A stretch of 64,000 nt of DNA, taken from Marichromatium gracile. Lineage in GTDB: Bacteria > Pseudomonadota > Gammaproteobacteria > Chromatiales > Chromatiaceae. Shown piece after piece: positions 9,159 through 16,329 of this stretch. The notes below the pieces were generated by a model. That model saw only the letters and a program-made list of their open reading frames with translations. It ran no database searches and was not told the origin of the DNA. The stretch covers positions 124,001-188,000 of the forward strand of contig NZ_SMDC01000007.1 in assembly GCF_004343155.1 (NCBI RefSeq), in the 5' to 3' direction. Made by a program: the position numbers and the translations under genes. The stretch's first letter is position 1, and the number at the start of each line of letters is the position of its first letter.

Positions 9159-9382
9159 ATGCAACTGCGTTTCTTTACCATCCCGATCCACGGGGGTGAG
9201 GCGACCGCCGAGGCGCTGAACCGCTTTCTGGCCGCCCAGCGGATCCTGTCCGTCGAGCGCCACCTGATCCAGGACGGCGGCGCGAGCGCCTGGGCCCTCT
9301 GCATTGCCTACGAACCGGCCGGCGAGGGCGCTCGACCACCGACCACCCGGCGCGGCAAGGTTGATGATTGCGGGGTCTTGCG
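9159..9382 (+). pseudogene. Truncated DGR accessory (HRDC-type) gene
   Basis: From the ATG at 9159 (upstream AACCGGAGG ribosome site) the product starts MQLRFFTIPIHGGEATAEAL and runs to KVDDCGVLRDP. I recall this as the N-terminal region of HRDC-domain accessory proteins encoded beside DGR reverse transcriptases, where a KVDY-x-x-VL motif leads into the HRDC domain. Here the similarity stops at about 9382 and the frame continues with unrelated residues to 9542, so the HRDC domain is gone. Neither a reverse transcriptase nor a template repeat follows. It is best read as the remnant of a DGR core, cut by a deletion or insertion. Family assignment rests on memory and needs a search. Confidence 0.6.
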
Positions 9383-9674
9383 CGATCCCCGGCACCGACC
9401 ACGGTTGACGCGATGCCGCAACCCAATGGCCCCCGGTGTGCCGGTAGCCGGCGCAGTTGCCCGGCGAAGGCTCGCCGGTGGGTCGATCCGATCTCGATCG
9501 TCAACGCTGAAAGGGGCCGTCGAGCCGCGTCGAGTCCCATGACGGTAAAGGGGTTCAAGGTGTTGTCCGCGAGGCGGTCGTCATTCGTCGGGTGGTGGGG
9601 CGCGCGCGGCAGCTCATTTTTGCTTCGTCGTGCCGGCGTGGCTCCGGCTGGCGAAATCAGGTGACAGGGTTCAG
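9383..9674. other. Junction region between DGR remnant and third target gene
   Basis: About 290 bases with no convincing gene on either strand. In a complete cassette the template repeat and reverse transcriptase would be expected here. I see no copy of the variable repeat and no transposase that I can recognise, though open frames on the minus strand could be remnants of an insertion. Confidence 0.4.
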
Positions 9675-10601
9675 ATGACCAGCGTCCTCTCAATCGATCC
9701 GTCCTTGCATCCGCTGATCAACGGCTGCCCGCCCGCGTGGGCGAGCGAGTGGGGCGAGGACCGTTACGGCGTCTTCGTCGCCTTCACCCTGGATGCGGTC
9801 ACGCAGCGGCTGCGGTGGATTCCGCCGGGGCGGTTCCGGATGGGCTCGCTGGAGGAAGAGACCCAGGGGTTAGCCGAGGATGATGCGGAGCGCGTTTTGT
9901 TCGAGCAGGAGCATCCACGGCATGCGGTCATCATCTCGCGCGGCTTCTGGCTGTTCGATACACCCTGCACCCAGGCGTTGTGGGAGGCGGTGATGGACGA
10001 GAACCCCAGCCGCTTCAAGAGCCCGGATCGCCCCGTCGAGCAGGTGAGCTGGGACGATGTACAGACCTTCATCGACCGGATCAATGCGCGGATTCCCAAC
10101 CTCGGGCTGAGTCTCCCGACCGAGGCCCAGTGGGAGCATGCCTGTCGGGCCGGCACCGAGACCGCGCTCTACACCGGCCCTATCGAGATCCTTGGCGAGA
10201 ACAATGCCCCGGCGCTGGATCCGATTGCCTGGTACGGCGGCAACAGCGGCGTCGATTTCGAGCTGGAAGAGGGCAATGACTCCTCGTCCTGGCCCAGTAT
10301 GCAGCATCCGAATCCCCGCTCTGGCACCCATCCGGTAGGCAAGAAGCAGCCGAACCCCTGGGGTTTGTACGACATGCTCGGCAATGTCTGGGAGTTGTGT
10401 GCCGATGGTCTACGTCATTATGAGCCGACTATGGCGGTCGATCCTGAAGGTCCGACCAAGATCGGCGCGGAGCGGGTGAGCCGCGGGGGCTCCTGGGGCG
10501 GCGAAGCGCGGAGCTGTCGTTCCGCCTTCCGCGTCAGGGGCGGGCCCGGCGGCCGCGGCAGCTACCTTGGCTTCCGTTGCGCCCGAGTTCAGGCTTCGTG
10601 A
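9675..10601 (+). CDS. Stand-alone FGE-sulfatase-domain protein, DGR target
   Basis: A 308-residue protein. After a 60-residue lead with the same WASEWGEDRYG motif found before both FGE copies of the fusion protein, it has an FGE/C-type-lectin domain: RLRWIPPGRFRMGS, GFWLFDTPCTQALWEAV, LSLPTEAQWEHACRAG, NPWGLYDMLGNVWELCAD. It ends in a variable segment, VSRGGSWGGEARSCRSAF to LGFRCARVQAS. It has no signal peptide or enzyme partner, so it is more likely a binding scaffold than a true formylglycine enzyme. ATG 9675 is chosen because CAGGG lies 5 bases upstream. Its insert at about residues 175-215 makes it closer to canonical FGE than the fused copies, so it is not just another recent duplicate. 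Confidence 0.85.
   Translation: MTSVLSIDPSLHPLINGCPPAWASEWGEDRYGVFVAFTLDAVTQRLRWIPPGRFRMGSLEEETQGLAEDDAERVLFEQEHPRHAVIISRGFWLFDTPCTQALWEAVMDENPSRFKSPDRPVEQVSWDDVQTFIDRINARIPNLGLSLPTEAQWEHACRAGTETALYTGPIEILGENNAPALDPIAWYGGNSGVDFELEEGNDSSSWPSMQHPNPRSGTHPVGKKQPNPWGLYDMLGNVWELCADGLRHYEPTMAVDPEGPTKIGAERVSRGGSWGGEARSCRSAFRVRGGPGGRGSYLGFRCARVQAS
10473..10592 (+). repeat. DGR variable repeat VR3
   Basis: Gap-free 120-base match to VR1 and VR2. At the 27 variable columns this copy mostly carries G (for example GGC codons where the others have AGC, GAC or TAC). The fixed 3' part (CTTGGCTTCCG, then TGCGCCCGAGTTCAG) is shared. The stop TGA follows three codons later. Confidence 0.82.
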
Positions 10602-10637
10602 GTCGAGCAGGTTAGAGGATGGATGAGCGGAGCGCGT

Positions 10638-10691
10638 GAGCCCGTCAGGAGCCGGCCCGCGGAGCGGATCAGGCCGGATTCTGACGGGCTC
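10638..10691 (+). other. Post-VR hairpin H3
   Basis: Outer arms GAGCCCGTCAG (10638-10648) and CTGACGGGCTC (10681-10691) pair perfectly over 11 bases. Inner arms CCGGCC/GGCCGG enclose the same 14-base loop as H1 and H2. The outer arms differ in sequence from H2 but still pair, which is covariation supporting a real structure. GGCCAGGGATGGCCT recurs at 10707-10721. Confidence 0.78.
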
Positions 10692-10852
10692 GTCGCGTGG
10701 AGCGAAGGCCAGGGATGGCCTCGTCGGCTCTGCGTTTCTGTGGCTGAGCCGCGGTTTTTTCGTCGGGTGCCGAGTGGTCCAGTTCGAGACCTGACATCCT
10801 TCCTACCCCCTCGGTATGATCCCACCAAATCCTTTCTCCCAAGAGTGTTGCG

Positions 10853-11815
10853 ATGTCCCTGAAGAATGGTGTTCTGCTCGATCTTGCGACGATCGATCGG
10901 GACGATCTCGATCTCTCCGCGCTGGCGGAGGTGTGCGGGGGGTGGCGGCGTCATGCCTATACCGAGCCCGCCGAGGTGGCGGCGCGGATCGCCGATGCCG
11001 AGGTGGTGGTGACCAACAAGGTGGCGCTCGACCGGCAGGCGTTGAGCGGGGCGCGGTCGCTGCGGCTGGTGTGCGTGGCCGCCACCGGCACCAACAATGT
11101 CGATCTGGAGGCGGCACGCGAGCTGGGCATCGCCGTGGCCAATGTCGCCGGTTACGCGACGCCCTCGGTGGTGCAGCACGTCTTCTCGCTGATCCTCGCG
11201 CTGACCACCCGGCTGCCCGAGTATCAGCGCGCGATCGACGCCGGGGCCTGGCAGCGTCACGACAGCTTCTGCGTGATGGACTACCCGATCCGCGAACTCG
11301 CCGGGCGCACCCTGGGGATCGTCGGGCTCGGTGATCTCGGCGGCGGGGTGGCGCGGGTGGCCGAGGCCTTCGGCATGAAGGTGCTGGTCGCGCAGCGTCC
11401 GGGTGGGGCGCTGCGTGTCGGGCGGCTGATGCTGGAGGCCTTGCTGCCGCGGGTCGACGTGCTCAGTCTGCACTGTCCGCTCACCGAGTCGACGCGCGGG
11501 CTGATCGGCGCGCGCGAGCTGGGGTTGATGCGTCGCGACGCGTTGCTGATCAACACCGCCCGGGGCGGTATCGTCGACGAGCAGGCGCTGGCCGACGCGC
11601 TGCGCGCCGGCGCCATCGGCGGCGCCGGGGTCGACGTGCTGAGCGCCGAGCCGCCGCGCGCGGGCAATCCGCTGCTCGACCCCTCGATCCCCAACCTGAT
11701 CGTCACCCCGCACATCGCCTGGGCCAGTCGCGAGGCGCGCCAGCGCATGGTCGACGAGATCGCCGCCAACATCTCCGCCTTCCTCGCCGGCACGTCGCGC
11801 AACCGCGTCGCCTGA
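10853..11815 (+). CDS. hprA: D-2-hydroxyacid dehydrogenase (glycerate/hydroxypyruvate type)
   Basis: A 320-residue NAD-dependent D-isomer 2-hydroxyacid dehydrogenase. It has the nucleotide-binding GxGxxG (GIVGLGDLGGGVA, about residue 150), the substrate/catalytic Arg region LLINTARGGIVDE, the Glu region DVLSAEPP, and the catalytic His in TPHIAW. Length and sequence style fit glycerate dehydrogenase (reduction of hydroxypyruvate to glycerate), although substrate cannot be settled from sequence. It marks the return to core-type high-GC DNA after the island. It is convergent with cysB, with a small GC hairpin between. Confidence 0.88.
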   Translation: MSLKNGVLLDLATIDRDDLDLSALAEVCGGWRRHAYTEPAEVAARIADAEVVVTNKVALDRQALSGARSLRLVCVAATGTNNVDLEAARELGIAVANVAGYATPSVVQHVFSLILALTTRLPEYQRAIDAGAWQRHDSFCVMDYPIRELAGRTLGIVGLGDLGGGVARVAEAFGMKVLVAQRPGGALRVGRLMLEALLPRVDVLSLHCPLTESTRGLIGARELGLMRRDALLINTARGGIVDEQALADALRAGAIGGAGVDVLSAEPPRAGNPLLDPSIPNLIVTPHIAWASREARQRMVDEIAANISAFLAGTSRNRVA

Positions 11816-11843
11816 GTCCTCCCGCGTGCGTCGTCTCGCCCTT

Positions 11844-11860
11844 GCCCCCGGGGCGGGGGC
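11844..11860. terminator. Possible bidirectional terminator hairpin
   Basis: GCCCCCG and CGGGGGC pair around a GGG loop between the convergent hprA and cysB genes. There is no T-run, so it is only a candidate. Confidence 0.35.
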
Positions 11861-11890
11861 GGCGCGCTCGTCCCGTCGCCCGTCGCGCGC

Positions 11891-12832
11891 TCAGATGCTG
11901 AACGCGCTCCCCGTCTCGCTCAGCGCGCGCTCGATCACCCGTCGGGTGAGGTGCGGGGCGAAGCACTCGATGAAGGCATGGACGTAACCGCGCAGCCAGG
12001 CCTTGTGACGGAGACCGATGCGGGTGAGGCTGGTGTCGAACAGATGGCTGGCGTCGGCCACGCCGAGACCGTGATCGGTCTCGGGGTCGTGCGCCATGCG
12101 CGCGATCAGCCCGATGCCGAGCCCGGTGCGCACATAGGTCTTGATGACGTCGGCGTCGAGCGCGGTGAGGACGATGCGCGGCTCCAGCGCGCGGGCGCGG
12201 AAGGCGCGGTTGATCAGCCCGCGTCCGGTGAAGGCGCTGTCGTAGGTCACCAGCGGCCAGCGCGCGATCGCCTCCAGCGACAGCGGCGAGGTGTCGAGGA
12301 TGGGGTGGCCGAGCGGGGCGATGACGCAGCGGTTCCACTCGTAGCAGGGCAGGCTCACCAGCTCGGGGGTCTCGGCGACGGCCTCGGTGGCGATCACCAG
12401 GTCGGCCTCGCCGGCGACCACCAGCTCGCAACCCCGGGTGGGGCTGACCTGGCGCAGCGACAGGCGGACATCGGGATAGCGCGCCATGAAGGCGTGGATG
12501 ACCGGCGGCAGCACGTAGCGTGCCTGGGTGTGGGTGGTGGCGATGGTGAGGCTGCCGGCGCTCTCGCTGCTGTACTCGGCGCCGACTTGGCGCAGGTTGT
12601 CGAGTTCGCCGAGCAGGCGCGCGGCAATCGCCAGCACGTGCCGGCCCGGCTCGGTGACCGCCACCAGCCGCTTGCCCTGGCGGCGAAAGATCTCGATGCC
12701 CAACTCCTGTTCGAGCTGGCGGATCTGTTTGGAGACGCCGGGCTGGGAGGTGAAGAGCGCCTCGGCGGCGGCCGAGATGCTCAACCCCTGGCGGGCGACC
12801 TCGTGCACGTAGCGCAGTTGTTGCAGGTTCAT
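11891..12832 (-). CDS. cysB: LysR-family regulator CysB
   Basis: A 313-residue LysR-type regulator. The N-terminal helix-turn-helix (MNLQQLRYVHEVARQGLSISAAAEALFTSQPGVSKQIRQLE) and the effector domain (TTHTQARYVLPPVI, then QVSPTRGCELVVAGEADLVIATE) match CysB/Cbl, which activate sulfate assimilation and sense O-/N-acetylserine. It is transcribed divergently from the sulfite reductase gene of the cys operon, separated by 108 AT-rich bases, the normal arrangement for an activator of its neighbour. It is slightly shorter than the enteric protein (324). Confidence 0.9.
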   Translation of the reverse strand: MNLQQLRYVHEVARQGLSISAAAEALFTSQPGVSKQIRQLEQELGIEIFRRQGKRLVAVTEPGRHVLAIAARLLGELDNLRQVGAEYSSESAGSLTIATTHTQARYVLPPVIHAFMARYPDVRLSLRQVSPTRGCELVVAGEADLVIATEAVAETPELVSLPCYEWNRCVIAPLGHPILDTSPLSLEAIARWPLVTYDSAFTGRGLINRAFRARALEPRIVLTALDADVIKTYVRTGLGIGLIARMAHDPETDHGLGVADASHLFDTSLTRIGLRHKAWLRGYVHAFIECFAPHLTRRVIERALSETGSAFSI

Positions 12833-12842
12833 CGGGGCTTCA

Positions 12843-12897
12843 AATAACTAAAAGGAATATCAAGATAACGATAAATTCCTTTTTTGTCTTATGGGCG
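12843..12897. promoter_or_regulatory. Candidate CysB control region
   Basis: The intergenic space is strikingly AT-rich for this genome. A perfect 9-base inverted repeat, AAAAGGAAT (12850-12858) and ATTCCTTTT (12875-12883), flanks ATAAC/ATAA motifs. Its position between divergent cysB and the cys operon makes it the likely CysB binding site and promoter region. The exact promoters are not assigned. Confidence 0.5.
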
Positions 12898-12940
12898 CTC
12901 GCTAGCATCGCCGCCATCGATATCCCCAGCGAGCATCCCG

Positions 12941-14602
12941 ATGACCGAACAGACCCCCGCTGCCCCACTCGACCCGCGACGACGGGTCGAGCACTTCCGT
13001 GACCTCACCCGTGACTATCTCGATGGCCGTCTCAGCGAGGAGGCCTTCCGCCCGCTGCGGCTGATGCACGGGCTCTATCGTCTGCGCGAGACCACCATGC
13101 TGCGCGTGGCGGTGCGCGATGGCCGGCTCGACGCCGCGCAGTTGCGCGCCCTGGCGCGCATCGCCCACCGCCGCGGGCTGGGCGGCGTCCGTCTCACCAC
13201 CCGGCAGAACCTCCAGTTCAGCGGCCCGGCGATCGCCGAGGTGCCGGAGATCCTCGCCGAGCTGGCCGAGGTCGGGCTGTCGAGCTTCATGACCTCGGGC
13301 GGCTGCGTGCGCGGCATCACCCTCGACCCGCTGGCCGGCGTCGCCTGCGACGAGCTGGAGGACCCGCGCCCGTGGCGCGCGTTGCTCGATCGCTGGCGCG
13401 AGACCCTGCCGCTCGCCTCGCGTCTGCCCGGCAAGTTCAAGATCGCGATCAATGGCGCGCGTGAGGACCGGGTGGCGCTGGCCGCGCACGACCTCGGGCT
13501 CGATCTGGTGCGCGACGCGCGCGGCGAGCTGGGCTTTCGCGTGCTGGTCGGCGGCGGGCTGGGGCGCGATGCGCGACTCGCCGAAGAACTCACCGGGTTC
13601 CTCCACTGGCCGCACCTGCTCACCTATAGCGAGGCGGTGCTGCGGGTCCATGCCCGCGACGGTGGCGGCGCGCGGCTGCGCACCCTGGTGCGACGCATCG
13701 GCATGGCGGCCTTCGCCGACCGGGTGGCGCGCGAGTGGGCGGGGTTGTGCGACGGCCCGGGGACCCTCGACCGGGAGCAGGTCGCCGCGGCGGCGCGCCG
13801 CTTCGCCGTCGCGCCCGTTACCGCCGAGGCGCCGGCGCAGCCCGTCGCGACCACCGGCCCGGCCGACTATCGCCACTGGGTGGCGACCAATGTGCGCGCC
13901 CAGCGCGATCCCGAGCGCGCCATCGTCACCCTCTCGACCAAGGGGCGCGACGTGCTGCCCGGCTGGTTGTCGGCGGCGCAGCTCGAATGGCTCGCCGGGG
14001 TGGTCGAGACGGCGAGCGACGACGAGGCGCGGCTGACCGGCGCGCAGCAGCTGGTGCTGCCCCGGGTGCGGCGTGCGCGGCTGTTCGAGCTCTGGGCCGA
14101 GGCGCGCGCCCAGGGGTTGGCCGAGGCCAATGTCGGGCTGTTGACCGATCTCGTCGCCTGCCCGGGGATTCGCGAGTGCGATCTGGCGCACGGCGATCCG
14201 CAGTCGATCGCCGCGGCGATTCGCGACCGTTTCCAGGATCGCGCGGCGCTGCGCGACATCGGCCCGCTGACGCTGCGGATCTCGGGCTGCCCCAATGCCT
14301 GCGTCCACCACAACCTCGCCGACATCGGCATCCGCGGGCTGCGCAAGCAAGGCGGGGCGCGCTATCAGGTGTTGATCGGCGGGCATGGCGGACGCGGGGC
14401 GCGGCTCGGCGAGCCGCTGGGCGCCTCGTTCGCGGCCGCCGAGGTGCCCGAGGTGATCGACACCCTGCTCGGCGTCCATCTCCAGTGGCGCCTGCCCGGC
14501 GAGCCCTTCGCCGGCACCGTGCGCCGGGTCGGCACCGCGCCCTTCCGCGCGGCGCTGGAGCTGCGCGCCGCCGCGGCGCCGCGGGAGGTGGCCCATGGCT
14601 GA
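12941..14602 (+). CDS. cysI: Assimilatory sulfite (nitrite/sulfite) reductase, siroheme/4Fe-4S hemoprotein
   Basis: A 553-residue two-repeat nitrite/sulfite reductase. It has the siroheme-domain signatures RLTTRQNLQFSG and LPGKFKIAINGARED in the first half. The 4Fe-4S/siroheme Cys set is in the second half: LVACPGIRECDLAHGD (C-x5-C) and RISGCPNACVHHNLADIG (C-x3-C). It reduces sulfite to sulfide in the cytoplasm. No flavoprotein CysJ gene is adjacent, so the electron donor may be ferredoxin. Its operon partners cysH, cysD and cysN make sulfite the more likely substrate than nitrite. ATG 12941 gives the normal start; the frame is open further upstream into the control region. Confidence 0.88.
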   Translation: MTEQTPAAPLDPRRRVEHFRDLTRDYLDGRLSEEAFRPLRLMHGLYRLRETTMLRVAVRDGRLDAAQLRALARIAHRRGLGGVRLTTRQNLQFSGPAIAEVPEILAELAEVGLSSFMTSGGCVRGITLDPLAGVACDELEDPRPWRALLDRWRETLPLASRLPGKFKIAINGAREDRVALAAHDLGLDLVRDARGELGFRVLVGGGLGRDARLAEELTGFLHWPHLLTYSEAVLRVHARDGGGARLRTLVRRIGMAAFADRVAREWAGLCDGPGTLDREQVAAAARRFAVAPVTAEAPAQPVATTGPADYRHWVATNVRAQRDPERAIVTLSTKGRDVLPGWLSAAQLEWLAGVVETASDDEARLTGAQQLVLPRVRRARLFELWAEARAQGLAEANVGLLTDLVACPGIRECDLAHGDPQSIAAAIRDRFQDRAALRDIGPLTLRISGCPNACVHHNLADIGIRGLRKQGGARYQVLIGGHGGRGARLGEPLGASFAAAEVPEVIDTLLGVHLQWRLPGEPFAGTVRRVGTAPFRAALELRAAAAPREVAHG

Positions 14603-15323
14603 TCGTCGCGCCCCGACACCAGAACAGCTGGCCGCCCGCGAGCGCGAGCTGGTCGAGCGCCTGCGCGCCTCGTGTCGCGCGTACTCGCCGATCGTCTTCG
14701 CCACCAGCCTGAGCGTCGAGGACATGGTGCTGACCGAGGTCATCTGCCGCGAGCGTCTGCCCATCGGCCTGTTCACCCTCGATACCGGGCGGCTGCCGAC
14801 CGAGACCCTGGCGCTGATCGAGCGGGTCGAGCGTCACTACGACATCCGCATCACGCGTTATGCGCCGCGCCCCGAGGCGGTCGCCGACTATGCTCGCGAG
14901 TACGGCATCGACGGCTTCTACGACTCGATCGCCGCGCGCCGGGCGTGCTGCCGGGTGCGCAAGCTCGAACCCCTGGGGCGGGCGCTGGCCGGACAGGCGG
15001 CCTGGATCACCGGTCTGCGCGCGGCGCAGTCGGTCACCCGCGTCGGTCTGGCGCCGCGCGCCTGGGACGCCGAGCACGGGCTGGAGAAGCTCAGTCCGCT
15101 GATCGACTGGAGCGAGGGCGAGGTGTGGGCCTTCATCCGCGCCCATCAGGTGCCCTACAACCCGCTCCACGACCAAGGCTATCCGAGCATCGGGTGCGCC
15201 CCCTGCACCCGCGCCATCACCGTCGGCGAGGACATCCGCGCCGGACGCTGGTGGTGGGAGCAGCCCGAGACCCGCGAGTGCGGGCTGCACCGCCGCGCCG
15301 AGCACGACGCGCCGTCGCCTTGA
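14595..15323 (+). CDS. cysH: Iron-sulfur-type adenylylsulfate (APS/PAPS) reductase
   Basis: A 242-residue PP-loop-family reductase. It has the substrate loop FATSLSVEDMVL, the 4Fe-4S cysteine pairs Cys118-Cys119 (RRACCRVRK) and Cys201/Cys204 (GCAPCTR), and the catalytic ECGLH near the C-terminus (Cys229). The paired cysteines mark the cluster-containing APS-using class rather than the enteric PAPS-only class. It converts APS to sulfite using thioredoxin or glutathione. The start overlaps the sulfite reductase stop by 8 bases (ATGGCTGA), implying translational coupling. Confidence 0.92.
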   Translation: MADRRAPTPEQLAARERELVERLRASCRAYSPIVFATSLSVEDMVLTEVICRERLPIGLFTLDTGRLPTETLALIERVERHYDIRITRYAPRPEAVADYAREYGIDGFYDSIAARRACCRVRKLEPLGRALAGQAAWITGLRAAQSVTRVGLAPRAWDAEHGLEKLSPLIDWSEGEVWAFIRAHQVPYNPLHDQGYPSIGCAPCTRAITVGEDIRAGRWWWEQPETRECGLHRRAEHDAPSP

Positions 15324-15394
15324 TCGACGCCATCCCGAGCACGTCCCGGCCGTTGGTCGGGGCGGGCCCCATCGTATCGACACACAGGCCAGAG

Positions 15395-16318
15395 ATGACC
15401 ACCCTGACACCATCCCGTACCCGCACGCTCAGCCATCTCGACTGGTTGGAGGCCGACGCCATCCACATCCTGCGCGAGGTGGTCGGACAGTGCGCCAACC
15501 CGGTGCTGCTGTTCTCCGGCGGCAAGGACTCCATCTGCCTGCTGCGCCTGGCCGAGAAGGCCTTCCGCCCCGCGCCGCTGCCGTTCCCGCTGCTGCACAT
15601 CGACACCGGACACAACTATCCCGAGGTGCTCGCCTTCCGCGACGAGCGCGCCGCCGAGCTGGGTGCGCGGCTGATCGTGCGCTCGGTGGAGGACTCGATC
15701 GCGCGCGGCTCGGTGGTGCTCCGCGACCCCGGCGAGTCGCGCAACCGTCACCAGTCGGTGACGCTGCTCGAGACGATCGAGGCGTTCGGCTTCGATGCCT
15801 GCATCGGCGGGGCGCGTCGCGACGAGGAGAAGGCGCGTGCCAAGGAGCGGATCATGAGCCTGCGCGATGCCTTCGGTCAGTGGGACCCGAAGCAGCAGCG
15901 CCCCGAGCTGTGGAGCCTCTACAACGCGCGCACCCACCCCGGCGAGAACATCCGCGCCTTCCCGATCAGCGACTGGACCGAACTCGACGTCTGGCAGTAC
16001 ATCCGCCGCGAGCGGCTGGCGCTGCCGTCGATCTATTTCGCCCACTATCGCCCGGTGGTGCGCGTGGGGTCGCGGTTGCGTCCGGTCACCCCGCTGACCC
16101 CGGCGCGCGAGGAGGAGCGCATCGAGACGCTGCGGGTGCGCTTTCGCACCGTCGGCGACATCACCTGCACCGCGCCGGTGGCCTCCGAGGCCGACACCCT
16201 GGAGGCGATCATCGCCGAGACCGCCGCCGCCACCCAGAGCGAGCGCGGCGCCACCCGGTTCGACGACCACACCAGCGAGTCCTCGATGGAGGAACGCAAG
16301 AAGGCCGGTTATTTCTGA
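15395..16318 (+). CDS. cysD: Sulfate adenylyltransferase subunit 2
   Basis: A 307-residue CysD. It has the PP-loop motif LLFSGGKDSICLLRLA and the conserved regions HIDTGHNYPEVLAFRD and ACIGGARRDEEKARAKER, and ends SSMEERKKAGYF as in other CysD proteins. With CysN it adenylates sulfate to APS. ATG 15395 fits the family N-terminus (LSHLDWLEADAIHILREV); 71 bases separate it from cysH and 11 bases from cysN. Confidence 0.96.
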   Translation: MTTLTPSRTRTLSHLDWLEADAIHILREVVGQCANPVLLFSGGKDSICLLRLAEKAFRPAPLPFPLLHIDTGHNYPEVLAFRDERAAELGARLIVRSVEDSIARGSVVLRDPGESRNRHQSVTLLETIEAFGFDACIGGARRDEEKARAKERIMSLRDAFGQWDPKQQRPELWSLYNARTHPGENIRAFPISDWTELDVWQYIRRERLALPSIYFAHYRPVVRVGSRLRPVTPLTPAREEERIETLRVRFRTVGDITCTAPVASEADTLEAIIAETAAATQSERGATRFDDHTSESSMEERKKAGYF

Positions 16319-16329
16319 GAGGACACCCC

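Noticed and set aside
9383-9674. Reverse transcriptase or template repeat of the DGR.
   Set aside because: No frame encodes reverse-transcriptase motifs and no A-rich copy of the variable repeat is present here or elsewhere in the window.
9675-10601. True formylglycine-generating (sulfatase-activating) enzyme.
   Set aside because: No sulfatase is nearby, and the region corresponding to the active site is a DGR variable repeat, so a binding role is more likely.
10826-10840. CAAATCCTTTCTCCC resembles the 3' part of tRNA-Pro and could be an attachment-site remnant.
   Set aside because: The match is short and imperfect, there is no integrase, and it lies in the hprA leader; chance is sufficient.
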